DNA of 60,000 bases from positions 12,330,633-12,390,632 of the forward strand of contig OZ037769.1 in NCBI GenBank assembly GCA_964035545.1, written 5' to 3'. Numbering within the stretch: position 1 is the first letter of the stretch; every line of letters starts with the position of its first letter. The DNA comes from Bugula neritina (taxonomy: Eukaryota > Bryozoa > Gymnolaemata > Cheilostomatida > Bugulidae). Below the pieces are notes generated by a model. That model made no database searches. It saw only the letters and a program-made list of their open reading frames with translations, and was not told where the DNA came from. This document shows positions 30,972 to 41,921 of this stretch, one piece after another. The position numbers and the translations under genes are program-made.

Positions 30972-33900
30972 ATGCCTTTCTTTGGTTCAAAAAAGGAAAA
31001 GCAGCCAAAAATGAGTAAGTAGAAGCTTCCAGAAATTATGGGTAAAATACTTCATTTATCTTTAGCCATTCTTTTGGAATAATATATTACTAGTTTTAGA
31101 ATAACATGACTAGTAGTAGAGTGATATGACTAGTAGTAGAGTAATATGACTAATAGTAGAGTAATATAACTAGTAGTAGAGTGATATGATTAGTAGTAGA
31201 GTAATATGACTAGTAGTAGAGTAATATAACTAGTAGTAGAGTAATATAACTAGTAGTAGAGTAATATGACTAGTAGTAGAGTGATATGACTAGTTGTAGA
31301 GTAATATGACTAGTAGTAGAATGATATGACTAGTAGTAGAATAATATGATTAGCGGTAGAGTGATATGACTAGTAGTAGAGTGATGTGACTAGTAGTAGA
31401 GTGATATGACTAGTAGTAGAGTAATATGACTAGTAGTAGAGTAATATAACTAGTAGTAGAGTAATATGACTAGTAGTAGAGTGATATGACTAGTAGTAGA
31501 GTAATATGACTAGTAGTAGAGTGATATGACTAGTAGTAGAGTGATATGACTAGTAGTAGAGTAATATGACTAGTAGTAGAGTGATATGACTAGTAGTAGA
31601 GTGATATGACTAGTAGTAGAGTAATATGACTAGTAGTAGAGTAATATAACTAGTAGTAGAGTAATATAACTAGTAGTAGAGTAATATGACTAGTAGTAGA
31701 GTGATATGACTAGTTGTAGAGTAATATGACTAGTAGTAGAATGATATGACTAGTAGTAGAATAATATGATTAGCGGTAGAGTGATATGACTAGTAGTAGA
31801 GTGATATGACTAGTAGTAGAGTGATATGACTAGTAGTAGAGTAATATGACTAGTAGTAGAGTAATATAACTAGTAGTAGAGTAATATGACTAGTAGTAGA
31901 GTGATATGACTAGTAGTAGAGTAATATGACTAGTAGTAGAGTGATATGACTAGTAGTAGAGTGATATGACTAGTAGTAGAGTAATATGACTAGTAGTAGA
32001 GTGATATGACTAGTAGTAGAGTGATATGACTAGTAGTAGAGTAATATGACTAGTTGTAGAGTAATATAACTAGTAGTAGAGTAATATGACTAGTAGTAGA
32101 GTAATATAACTAGTAGTAGAGTAATATAACTAGTAGTAGAGTAATATAACTAGTAGTAGAGTAATATGACTAGTAGTAGAGTGATATGACTAGTTGTAGA
32201 GTAATATGACTAGTAGTAGAATGATATGACTAGTAGTAGAATAATATGACTAGTAGTAGAATAATATGATTAGCGGTAGAGTGATATGACTAGTAGTAGA
32301 ATAATATGACTAGTTGTAGAGTAATATGACTAGTAGTAGAATGATATGACTAGTAGTAGAATAATATGATTAGCGGTAGAGTGATATGACTAGTAGTAGA
32401 GTAATATAACTAGTAGTAGAGTGATATGACTAGTAGTAGAGTGATATGACCAGTAGTAGAGTGATATGACTAGTAGTAGAGTGATATGACTAGTAGTAGA
32501 GTGATATGACTAGTAGTAGAGTAATATGACTAGTAGTAGAGTAATATGACTAGTAGTAGAGTAATATGACTAGTAGTAGAGTAATATGACTAGTAGTAGA
32601 GTAATATGACTAGTAGTAGAGTAATATGACTAGTAGTAGAGTAATATGACTAGTAGTAGAATAATATGACTAGTAGTAGAGTAATATGACTAGTAGTAGA
32701 GTAATATGACTAGTAGTAGAGTAATATGACTAGTAGTAGAGTAATATGACTAGTAGTAGAGTAATATAACTAGTAGTAGGGTAACATGACTAGTAGTAGT
32801 GTGATATAATATATGGCTTGGTATAGTGATATATGACATATAGTGAGCTATGTCTAAGTTCAATGACCCCCTGAAGTCATTGACTCACTGAACATAAGCC
32901 CAGCTTTGTTTTTACATGACAACAATGTTTCTACATGACCTATTCTTGGAAGTTATGTGCTATTCATGTATATTTTAATTAAATGAGCTTTTCATGTCTT
33001 TTATCAGAAATTCTAAGCTCTGTGCTAAAATTAATTTCCTGAACTGTAGCAAGTACCAAACTTGCTAAATATCTCATTTCCCTGCTCCTATGTGTAAAAC
33101 TTGTGTCAGGTATTTATGTGCACTGTTTATAGAAAGTTGTCTTCTTTTCTAATATCCATGCTATAGAGTTTAGAGATTCCTTTAATGACAGCACAGCTTC
33201 TTCGAAGCGTAGTGAAACCACTGTGGCTAAAGCTCTGAACTATATATGCCAACTAAGAAATTTAAGCTTGATTTTCTAAATTTATATTTCATTTATTAAA
33301 GCCAATAGAATTCGCTGAAGACTTTTGTGTTGGCACTTATAGCCAAATACACGGTACAGTATGTTGGTAGGTGGTGGATATCCAAAGCAGTCCCCATACC
33401 CCACGCAGCCTTCAGCCTACCCCACCCAGCCTTCAGCACTACAAGCTGGTGCCGCTCCTCCGCCTTACACCCCACAGGCTACTCCCCAGTACGGAGCACC
33501 ACCACCTCCTCAGTACGCCGCCCCTCCGGCACAGTACGGTAGGTTCATAAGCTATTGTATACAGCATATACTTGCCACCTCTTCCTGGATTACTAGAGAA
33601 ATTTGTTAAAGTTTTGATGTTTCCAGATGTTGTACAGTTTGCTAGTGTACTAATTTTATCTTACTTCACTGCAATGTGGGTTTTAGCACTTTCCTTCACA
33701 ATTCTGTTTTTCACCCAGTATTGATATTAAATGAATATTGTGTTACTAGTTGTGTATTGGGACAATGACTGACTAGCACCATGTTTTCCATAGTTGGATT
33801 AAGTAAGTTATTGCATCATTATTTGCTCTGCACACACTTGTCAGTTATCAGTAACTTATCTTTAATAAACTCTAATCATTTCGCAACAAGCCTACTGCTT

Positions 33901-35348
33901 AACATTTGTGTATCAACCTGTGTTATTAGTTGGCAATCAATCTACATATGAAATATGGATTTTTTTCACATGACCATTTATCATGCTCCTTGGTCGAAGG
34001 TAATATTTTAAAATATTGCTATTATACTTTATATGTTTATAGGCCAGCCAGCCTACTACCCTCAACAACCACAGTACGGTTATGCCGGGGCCTACCCTCT
34101 ACACCCGCAAATAGCTCCTGGATCTCACGTTGTGGGTCACGGTGTGTTTGACGCAGGTGCCAGGTTCAATAGTGGAGCTGGTGTGAACGTTCCAGTGAGT
34201 ATTTAAACTGTTCTAGTGTCATGTAGCTGGTTTATTGTACCTCTACATTACCTCTATACTTTCTATGTGATGAGTATACAGTATACTCTACATTACCTCT
34301 ATACTTTCTATGTGATGAGTATATAGTATGCTCTACGTTCCCTCTACACTTTCTATGAGATGAGTATACAGTATACTCTACATTACCTCTACACTTTCTA
34401 TGTGATGAGTATATAGTATACTCTACATTACCTCTACACTTTCTATGAGATGAGTATACAGTATACTCTACATTACCTCTATACTTTCTATGAGATGAGT
34501 ATACAGTATACTCTACATTACCTCTATACTTTCTATGAGATGAGTATACAGTATACTCTACATTACCTCTACACTTTCTATGAGATGAGTATACAGTATA
34601 CTCTACATTACCTCTACACTTTCTATGTGATGAGTATACAGTATACTCTACATTACCTCTACACTTTCTATGTGATGAGTATATAGTATACTCTACATTA
34701 CCTCTATACTTTCTATGAGATGAGTATACAGTATACTCTACATTACCTCTACACTTTCTATGTGATGAGTATACAGTATACTCTACATTACCTCTACTGG
34801 TACATCTACATAAAACCTCTCCAGTAGTGACAGTTATCAGCCTCAGCCTATTTTGTAAGATGAACAAATCACTGAATAGTAATATTGTAAATATTGCCTT
34901 TTAGGATAATTATGTCTGATGGAAAGTTCTAGAACAAGTAGAAAATGTTATTTTGTCTGTGAGATTTCAACGATCAAGATGACAAGTTTTCTTCTGTGAA
35001 AATATTCTTTCATTCTGTATTGAAATTAAACATATACAGAGTTTTAAAGAACACAAAATCTAAATTTTTAGTAATTCTCAGTGTTACCAAAGACTGTAGT
35101 TCTCAGTGTTACCAAAGACTGTAGTTCTCAGTGTTATCAAAGACTGTAGTTCTCAGTGTTACAATGTTGATGTCATTTCCTCGGTTGTAGCTGTTTATTA
35201 TGTCACGTTGTAGCCGCCACCCCCTGGCTGCATGCCCAATGCTGCTCAGTATGCTGCTGCCCACGGTGGGACCATCACCATGTCTCAGAACAAAGCAGGC
35301 TTCTTCTCGGCTGGGTCCGATGGTGGCGTTTCCACTCACATTGACTAA
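30972..35348 (+). CDS. DAZAP2: DAZAP2 homolog (proline-rich DAZ-associated protein 2)
   Basis: Small proline/tyrosine-rich adaptor; in other animals DAZAP2 binds many partners through proline-rich motifs, including WW-domain ubiquitin ligases. Exons 30972-31014, 33371-33538, 34043-34194 and 35214-35348 give 165 aa, close to the vertebrate length, with matching phases (1, 1, 0). The N-terminus MPFFGSKKEKQPKM is lysine-rich and unlike vertebrates. The middle has YPTQPSAYPTQPSA and other Pro/Gln/Tyr motifs including PPPYT. The diagnostic C-terminus has FDAGARFNSGAG, PPPPGCMPNAAQ and FFSAGSDGG. It ends VSTHID rather than the aromatic end seen in vertebrates. ATG 30972 follows an acceptor-like TTTAG at 30933, so the 5' UTR is probably split. 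Introns 1 and 3 contain large minisatellites. Confidence 0.92.
31081..32810 (+). repeat. 20-bp minisatellite, about 86 units, with 420-bp higher-order repeat
   Basis: The unit GTAATATGACTAGTAGTAGA varies at a few sites (GTGATAT, ATAAC, AGTTGTAGA, ATGAT, AGCGGTAGA) with no visible indel across 1.7 kb. Unit order repeats: 31201-31620 and 31621-32040 match almost completely, giving a 21-unit higher-order period, and part recurs after 32161. It fills most of DAZAP2 intron 1. Confidence 0.97.
34249..34797 (+). repeat. 45-bp minisatellite, about 12 units, in DAZAP2 intron 3
   Basis: Units of TACCTCTATACTTTCTATGT plus GATGAGTATACAGTATACTC plus TACAT. Because 45 is divisible by 3, long open frames run through it on both strands; none is coding. 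Confidence 0.95.
35073..35160 (+). repeat. 25-bp tandem repeat, 3-4 units
   Basis: TTCTCAGTGTTACCAAAGAC then TGTAG repeats three times plus a partial fourth unit, ending about 50 bp before the DAZAP2 exon 4 acceptor. Confidence 0.9.
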
Positions 35349-35388
35349 CTCTCTTCGTATTTACAAATTCAAGTATACTTCTCATGAA

Positions 35389-35394
35389 AATAAA
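35389..35394 (+). terminator. Candidate DAZAP2 poly(A) signal
   Basis: AATAAA 41 bp after the stop codon, followed by T/G-rich sequence (TTCGTTTGTTGG). Confidence 0.65.
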
Positions 35395-38300
35395 CACTTC
35401 GTTTGTTGGTAAATTTTATTTTCTCTTTTATTTTTCACAAATCAGTATGTTATTTTTGTATGGAATGATTTTATTCTCTCTAGTTATAGTAATATTCTGT
35501 TGTAACTATTTTTATGAAAAATATGTGATATTACTGTGTGGTTTGAACAATAATCTATGTAGTGGTTGACAAATTAACCCCTGTATCTAATATAATGGTT
35601 TGAAGGAAATACAACTCCCACTCACACCAGGCACTTGACTGTAAATAAGAAGTTCAAGAGAAAATAATTATCACAAGAACTTTTCATTAGTACCTCTCAT
35701 TTACATATGGGTTCTTAGAATAACCATTAGTTCAACATTATGTCATGCTACAGCTATCCTTTATTTCTTATGTAAATAGAAATAAGTATTATATTATATA
35801 GTATTATATAGTACCAGCATCACATGGAAATCAAGCACTTTTATGTGTAAATTTCCTAGAGTAGCTATGGAATTTTCTGAAAAAAAAACAGCAAGTATTT
35901 TATTACTAAAAATAATGCTAGAGAAATGCTCAATATTCTATATCTAGAAGGCTGCATCCAAAAAACACTTCAGAATTGCTTTACTGTATAAAAGTATATT
36001 TAGTTTTACAGCCAGACATGGAGCTGTCAATTACATTTCAACTTGGTTTGTTTAGATTTTATAGTTCTCATTTTGATGAAGTATTTTTGATGTTTGATTA
36101 ATAGTTTGTGCAATGCGGAGGCAACTTCGATGTTGCAAACGTTGTTAATAATATAATGTTGGGCCAAGGAGGCTGTAGAAAATTACGTGATAAGCAGCAC
36201 AAAGTATGGAGTCGCTGAGGGTGGTAGATCAAGGGATTGGAAATCCTGGTCCTGGTTGATAATTTGTTTTTAAAATGCTGCACTTGATAACAGAAAACTA
36301 TGTGCTGCATCTAACGATCCTTTTAGTTTTAGGAAAGTGACTACTCTTTTCTGAAAGGTTAAAGGGCAACCAAATATTCTACATACAACCCCTTCACTTG
36401 TCGTCCAGTGACCAGCCAAGCCCAATGGAAGTCTCTATCAAATTCAATATGATTATAAATATTGCGTATTATTACTTGTTAATGTGGAGGCTCTTTTTCT
36501 TAGCCTGACTGTATAGTATATACTGTATACCTAATCGTACAGTTTTACCGTTAGGCTTTTACTTTTACTTTTAGTTACACTTACTGTTATATTTAATGAT
36601 AATCTTTATCTTATACTTAATACTAATACTAATAGTAATAGTAATACTAATAGTTAATACTAATAGTAATACTAATAGTAATAGTTAATACTTATAGTTA
36701 TACTTAATCTTACACTTATAGTATTACTATTACTAATTAGTAATTAGTATTAGTTATACTCATAGTGTAGGTCATAGTAAATTACTAAAAGTAAAACTAA
36801 ATGTAGCTCAAGCTGTTAGTGTAACTGTAAGTGTTACTAACCTTAAGAGTAAAACTAACTCTAAGAGTAATACTAATACTAATAGTAAGTGATTGTCGCT
36901 CATAATGATAATCACAATGATATTCATATTCACTTTCAGTTTAAGTTTTACACTGACACTCGCACTGACTCTGAGTCTGATAGTGACAACATCAGAGCAT
37001 CACTATGGCTATCAGTATGAGTATGAGTATTTACTTTTAGTTTAGGCATTACAATCACCGCTTAGTCATAGACTCATGGTAAAAGTTAAACTTAAAGTTT
37101 AACTCTCTCAGTATCACTATGTTTAACTTTATGCTGATTGACTACCACTATCATACTCTATTAGCATGTCTATGACTTTCATTATGACTATGAGTATCAC
37201 CTGTAAGTATCACTATCAGTATCAGTGTGAATTTCGATATCAGTAAGAGTATCAGGTCATCAGTATGACCAGGAATATTACTGTCACTATGTAATGATAC
37301 AGAGTGTAAGTATCACTATCAGTATGACTGTGTGTAACTCACTAATTGTATGATACTGATAGTTACTGAGTTGATAAATAAAAATCAGCATGTCTGTTCA
37401 GTTTCACTATTGTAATAATTATATTATAATTATATTTATTCATTTATAATTACTTGTTGTCTTTTACTGCATATAATAATAGTCACATTTATAGTCATTT
37501 CCACTATATGTATAATTACAATAATCCCAAATTGATTATAATAATGATAGCTAATATCTATATTCGATGATTAATATTGTACCAAACATTATACTTACTG
37601 ACTCAGTCTAAAATGATAGTAATATTTAATTTATACTCTATGTTTTTATTGTGTCTAAAACTAATATGTATTTATTTAAGTTAAACATGGTTTTTTTTTA
37701 CACAAAGGCATCAATATTAGGTGCTTATATTTTTTTAGAAATCAGTTTTATGATTTTTTATCTTGTGCAATAATTTAAAAACTTTTCACTATGCACATCA
37801 TGGCTTAGTCACTCCTTTGGCTTGCCCCTTTCATTTTATAAGGCTCATCTTTGTTGAAACTTATAGGTAGTTGGCGACCTAGCTTATGACAAATAAGCTT
37901 AGTTTATGAGTTAACAAAATAGTTCCGGATACCTAAAAACTATCTTGTTAGTTTTTTATTCAATATCAAATGCTTGTTAGTTTTCTGCCGCCTGGTTTCC
38001 TCAATGAGTACTGTTGATGCTGTTGATGTGTGGCTACAATAAAAACCATGGCGATGACTTACTAGCATTGTGTCCATGCTTTTAGTTAGATGCGAGAAAG
38101 GGGTTTTACATTTTGTTAATTGTTCGAGGCCGGTTCATGTGCAGCGAGATGCTGCATAAAAGATTTGGAACATGGCTAACAATTTGACCTGATCAGCATC
38201 ATGTAATGCGTGATGCTGGTTTTAACACAAATTTAGTAATGTCTAACTTTTGACTCAGTGAAAGTGTCAAAAACCTGGGCAACAAATACAATATAGATGC

Positions 38301-38576
38301 TGTTAAATTGATTAGTTAGTCAAGTTAAGCCAAGTCAAACTCAATCATGACTATTTGATTCCACAGAATGCCCGAATCTCGTAATACTTATTATGAAAAA
38401 ACAACTCATTGATATATAATGGTTAATGGTTTACGTTACTTGGTAGACTTACCATATATTCGTTTAACACGAAATATTTGCCAAAAGTTTCATAGATCTT
38501 GGCATAGGAGCTGTGTTAATATTATTTTTTATTTTTCAATTTCATGTTTTAGAATTTTTCAACAGTAGTGATTGAG
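35395..38576. other. DAZAP2-CYBA intergenic region
   Basis: No gene recognised. It contains a low-complexity domain at 36540-37330. Just before CYBA, an acceptor-like TGTTTTAG lies about 25 bp upstream of the start codon, so part of the CYBA 5' UTR may be spliced. Confidence 0.45.
36540..37330. repeat. Degenerate ACTAAT/GAGTATCACTA low-complexity domain
   Basis: Dense TACTAATAGTAATAC, TTACTTTTAGTT and ATGAGTATCACT variants, similar in kind to the other domains of this type in the window. Confidence 0.75.
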
Positions 38577-41328
38577 ATGGGTGGGCACCGAAATTTGGAA
38601 TATGCATTTTGGGCAAACGAACAATCTTTCGGCAGTGCAGTTTGTGAGTATAAATATATTTTGGCTCTTCTAATTGAATGTGTGTTATACAGCTACCTAT
38701 TGTAGTTTAAATTTTTTATTTATATTACTTTAACAACATTTGTTTTTAGTGATAACTTTGCCATTGAACCATTCAACCATTCAACCATTCATATTTGTGG
38801 CAATTGTCACAGTGATGTAAAGCATAGTCAGTAAAACAGCTGTAGAATCATGTTGTTGAATTGTCTTTGTGTCTCTTTGGATTGTTTTCTTATGCTTGCA
38901 TATGCTTGCTTTCATACAATTCACAAGTCTGCAAACCCAATGCAACTAATTTTACCAATTAAACAGGGAGACATATTACTGTCCATGACTTTGTATAATT
39001 ATTCGTTTGTTATATTCAGCATAAAATGAAGGAAAAATACACAATTGAAGCAGAAAAGTGTTGTAATAGCACTGCTGCTAGCCATAGTTGGTTGTCAGAT
39101 GGTAGTAACATCTGTTGTAACAGTGTAGTGTAGTTTCAACAGTTCTAGAGTCGTATTTCATTTCATCAATGTAGATTAGTCATTAAGTTGCTCCTCACCA
39201 GACTCCTCCTTCACAGCAAGACTTGAATTTGGCAGTTGATTCCATATCAACAGACAAATTGTTGAAAAGCAATAAGTTATCACTGGAAAAAATGTGGTTA
39301 TTTAAATTTCATCATAATTCTTGTTTTACTTCCAACTAATATAAAATTGTTGTTAGTGGTTCTTTTGTGATGATGGTAGTATTATATTATGTAATGGCCA
39401 GCATTTATTCATTACAATCATGTAATAAACTAGTGAAAGTTAAGTTGTGAGCTTCGTATTAATTGTTGTGAAAGATAGGAACAAGATAATCTAGGTTAGA
39501 GTGAATAACTACTGAAGTTACAATACAATATTTGACAACTGAATGCCAAATAGTGAATTCATAGTTTAAGGAATCTGCATTGTCATTTATTATATAGCAT
39601 ATCAAATTACAAAACCACCTTATGTGATCTATTTAACATGTTTCAGTTCGCCTCCATTGCTAAGTTAATACACATAACACTGGCCTGTGTGAGTCACTAT
39701 TGATGAACCAGCAGGCCGGTTTCATTACTGTTCTAAGTTTAATCATTCTGTTGACTCATCCCTGCCAGCAGTCGTGGTCTAGGGGTTAGAGCACTGGCTT
39801 AGTAAACACAAGGTCAGGAGTTTGGAACCCAGTAAAAGCCATCAATTGGTGATGTTAGGAAGAGCATCCAATCAAAATTGCTTCTTTTCCACAATAGAAA
39901 ACATGTCCTTTAAAAAGCCCTTTATCAGGGGTTCTCACAAGAGTAGCAACTAGAAAACCCCCATGAATCTTATTTAGTCATTCCCGTCAGGCTGCCTGTC
40001 GTATATTATGGTGATTCAAGATGTTGTACCAAAGCAAGGACTCTACATCACCTGCTGGCACTTGCTAGCAAAATATATAAAATTGCAATAATATTTGAAT
40101 ATATATTATCCATGTTCACACCAATCTCTCTCTTTTTAGTGCTGTTTCTGGGTGGACTAATTGGAACTGTCCCATATCACAATTTCGATGGGAAGGTAAC
40201 ATTCTACAACTACATGTGGGCTGGTATTTACTCGATGGCAGTAGGGTTACTTATCATGATTATTGAGTATCCCAGAGGCAGAAGAATGAAGGGTTCCGTT
40301 ATGGAGCGCAGGTAGGTTTGCTGTGACCTCCATCTTAGTAGTTTTAGAACTTATTTACTTGCTGATTACAATGCTCACTCCATACCTCACAGTACCAGTT
40401 TTCACGGAATTCTATAGGTCATGAGAAAGGCTTGGACCCTCGTTTTGTGGCTTATGTATGTGTGTATAGAGACAAAATGGCTGAATTTATCGAATCCATG
40501 AGTTATACCTGGTATTCTAATACGTCACTAAGGGGGGTTTTCGACCCGTAGCTTAGTGAGACACGGATGGAGCATTGTAATTGAAGTGGAACTTCATAAT
40601 TGAGTTCCATAATTCTGTACCTTTTCTGCTTGCAGGTTTCAGCAACCCCTTGCTAAGTTTGTTAGTGCTCTGGGCCCTCTCACGAGGAATTACTACTCCA
40701 GGTTTATATTCTACTTTATTGCTGGAATACCTAGTTGTACTCTCATCACCACATTTCTTGGGGGTGAGTTGGTTACCTGCCCCACCCTCGCATAGAGCAC
40801 ACCGAGTCCTAGAACTTACACTATTTTATGTTCATTTCACACCAAACTTCTACTCTGTCTAAAATTAACATTATGTTTTGAGGATTTAATTTAACTAGCT
40901 ATTAGTTCTTGCAGCTTTTAATTAGTAAGTTATGATACACTTAAGGTAACTAAGAATAGCCAAAAACACATTTTTTAGATGATTTTGATCTTGAAGCATA
41001 AATCCAGAAAGTTCTGCACAACTATTTGCCATTTTTGTTTATTTATAAATTCTTTGCTGACAAAGTAAGGTTTTATTTTCACTTATGTCACATAATGACT
41101 ACATTTTAATATTTCTGTATTTCTTCCTATGCTGCAGGAATGGGACTAGTTGTGGGGAGTCTCATATATCTTGTGTCAGCCATCAAGGGAGAAGAATGGC
41201 GCTCCCCTACTACAGACGCAAAACCTAAGGCTACACAGGGTGCCAGTAACGTGAAATACCTGAGTGATGCACCAAAAAACCCTCCCCCACGACGTCCAGT
41301 TGATGCAGCCGCTAACAATCAGATATAA
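38577..41328 (+). CDS. CYBA: Cytochrome b-245 light chain, p22phox
   Basis: Membrane subunit that stabilises NOX-family NADPH oxidases and docks the p47phox-type organiser. Exons 38577-38643, 40140-40311, 40636-40763 and 41138-41328 give 185 aa (human 195) with phases 1, 2, 1. Recognisable segments: EYAFWANEQSF at the N-terminus, a hydrophobic first segment LLFLGGLIGTV, IIEYPRGRRMKGSVMER, then GPLTRNYYSRF, a membrane segment IFYFIAGIPSCTLITTFLG, LVVGSLIYLVSAIKGEEW, and the SH3-binding proline-rich motif KNPPPRRP at 169-176 in the cytosolic tail. The presence of the PRR suggests organiser-dependent NOX activation is kept. Intron 1 carries a SINE and intron 2 a MITE. The gene ends about 590 bp before the PYCR start, head to tail. 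Confidence 0.95.
39766..39975 (+). mobile_element. tRNA-derived SINE copy
   Basis: Head GTGGTCTAGGGGTTAGAGCA (A-box region), degenerate B-box GAGTTTGGAACCC, then a shared body (GGTGATGTTAGGAAGAGCAT, AGGGGTTCTCACAAGAGTAG). It is co-linear with 44923-45140. It lies in CYBA intron 1. Confidence 0.85.
40369..40577. mobile_element. MITE with TIRs and TA target site, copy 2
   Basis: Bounded by TA on both sides. Ends CAATGCTCACTCCATACCTC and GAGACACGGATGGAGCATTG are near-perfect inverted repeats. The interior CGTTTTGTGGCTTATGTATG and GACAAAATGGC is shared with copy 3 (same orientation) and copy 1 (inverted). It lies in CYBA intron 2. Confidence 0.9.
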
Positions 41329-41652
41329 CCTTTTTCTACTGTAAACTCAACTTCTTTACTTTTTCAGCAAAATACTCAATTTATTAGCATTCCTAGTTTT
41401 TAACTTCCATAATTTTTCCTTTCAATATATTTTATACCTAGTTTTTTTAGTTGTGAAGTCTATTTGGCATAAATATTTTCTGTTAAATTTTTATGACAAA
41501 TTTTTACCTTTTATTTTTCTTCATTTGCCTAACTCTTTAATACAATATAGTTTGATAATAATTTACCAGGACTAATCTGCAGCAGTTTTATCACGACTGT
41601 TTTCATATATCACAATAATACTGACAAGTGACATCCTAATTTCTAGTGTAGA

Positions 41653-41658
41653 AATAAA
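41653..41658 (+). terminator. Candidate CYBA poly(A) signal
   Basis: AATAAA 325 bp after the CYBA stop codon and about 160 bp before a TATA-like element of the next gene. Confidence 0.4.
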
Positions 41659-41811
41659 TGAATTCACAGAACCACCTTTAAAAACGAGCTTGAACAATTG
41701 AAAACTAATATCACTGAAGTTGTCTTTTTTAAAACTGACCTACAATGCACTCGCTAGAATAACCAGCAACTATTACAAATGTTCTAACGTTTCAAGTTAC
41801 TACTCTTGACC

Positions 41812-41818
41812 TATAAAT
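41812..41818 (+). promoter_or_regulatory. TATA-like element upstream of PYCR
   Basis: TATAAAT 104 bp before the PYCR start codon, which would place transcription start near 41840 and a short leader. No initiator was confirmed. Confidence 0.4.
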
Positions 41819-41921
41819 ATTTTGTCGGGTTCACAAGCTAAGGTGAAAGCTGCAAGCTCGTGTGTAAAAGAAAAACATTAATTTAATTCTTGTTTTGCAA
41901 AAGTTGCCACAAGACGTAGAA

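Noticed and set aside
31081-32810. CRISPR-like array
   Set aside because: Units are contiguous with no unique spacers, and the context is an animal intron; it is a minisatellite.
34232-34867. 211-residue repetitive open frame on the minus strand
   Set aside because: It comes entirely from the 45-bp repeat (divisible by 3) inside DAZAP2 intron 3; overlapping frames on the other strand are equally open.
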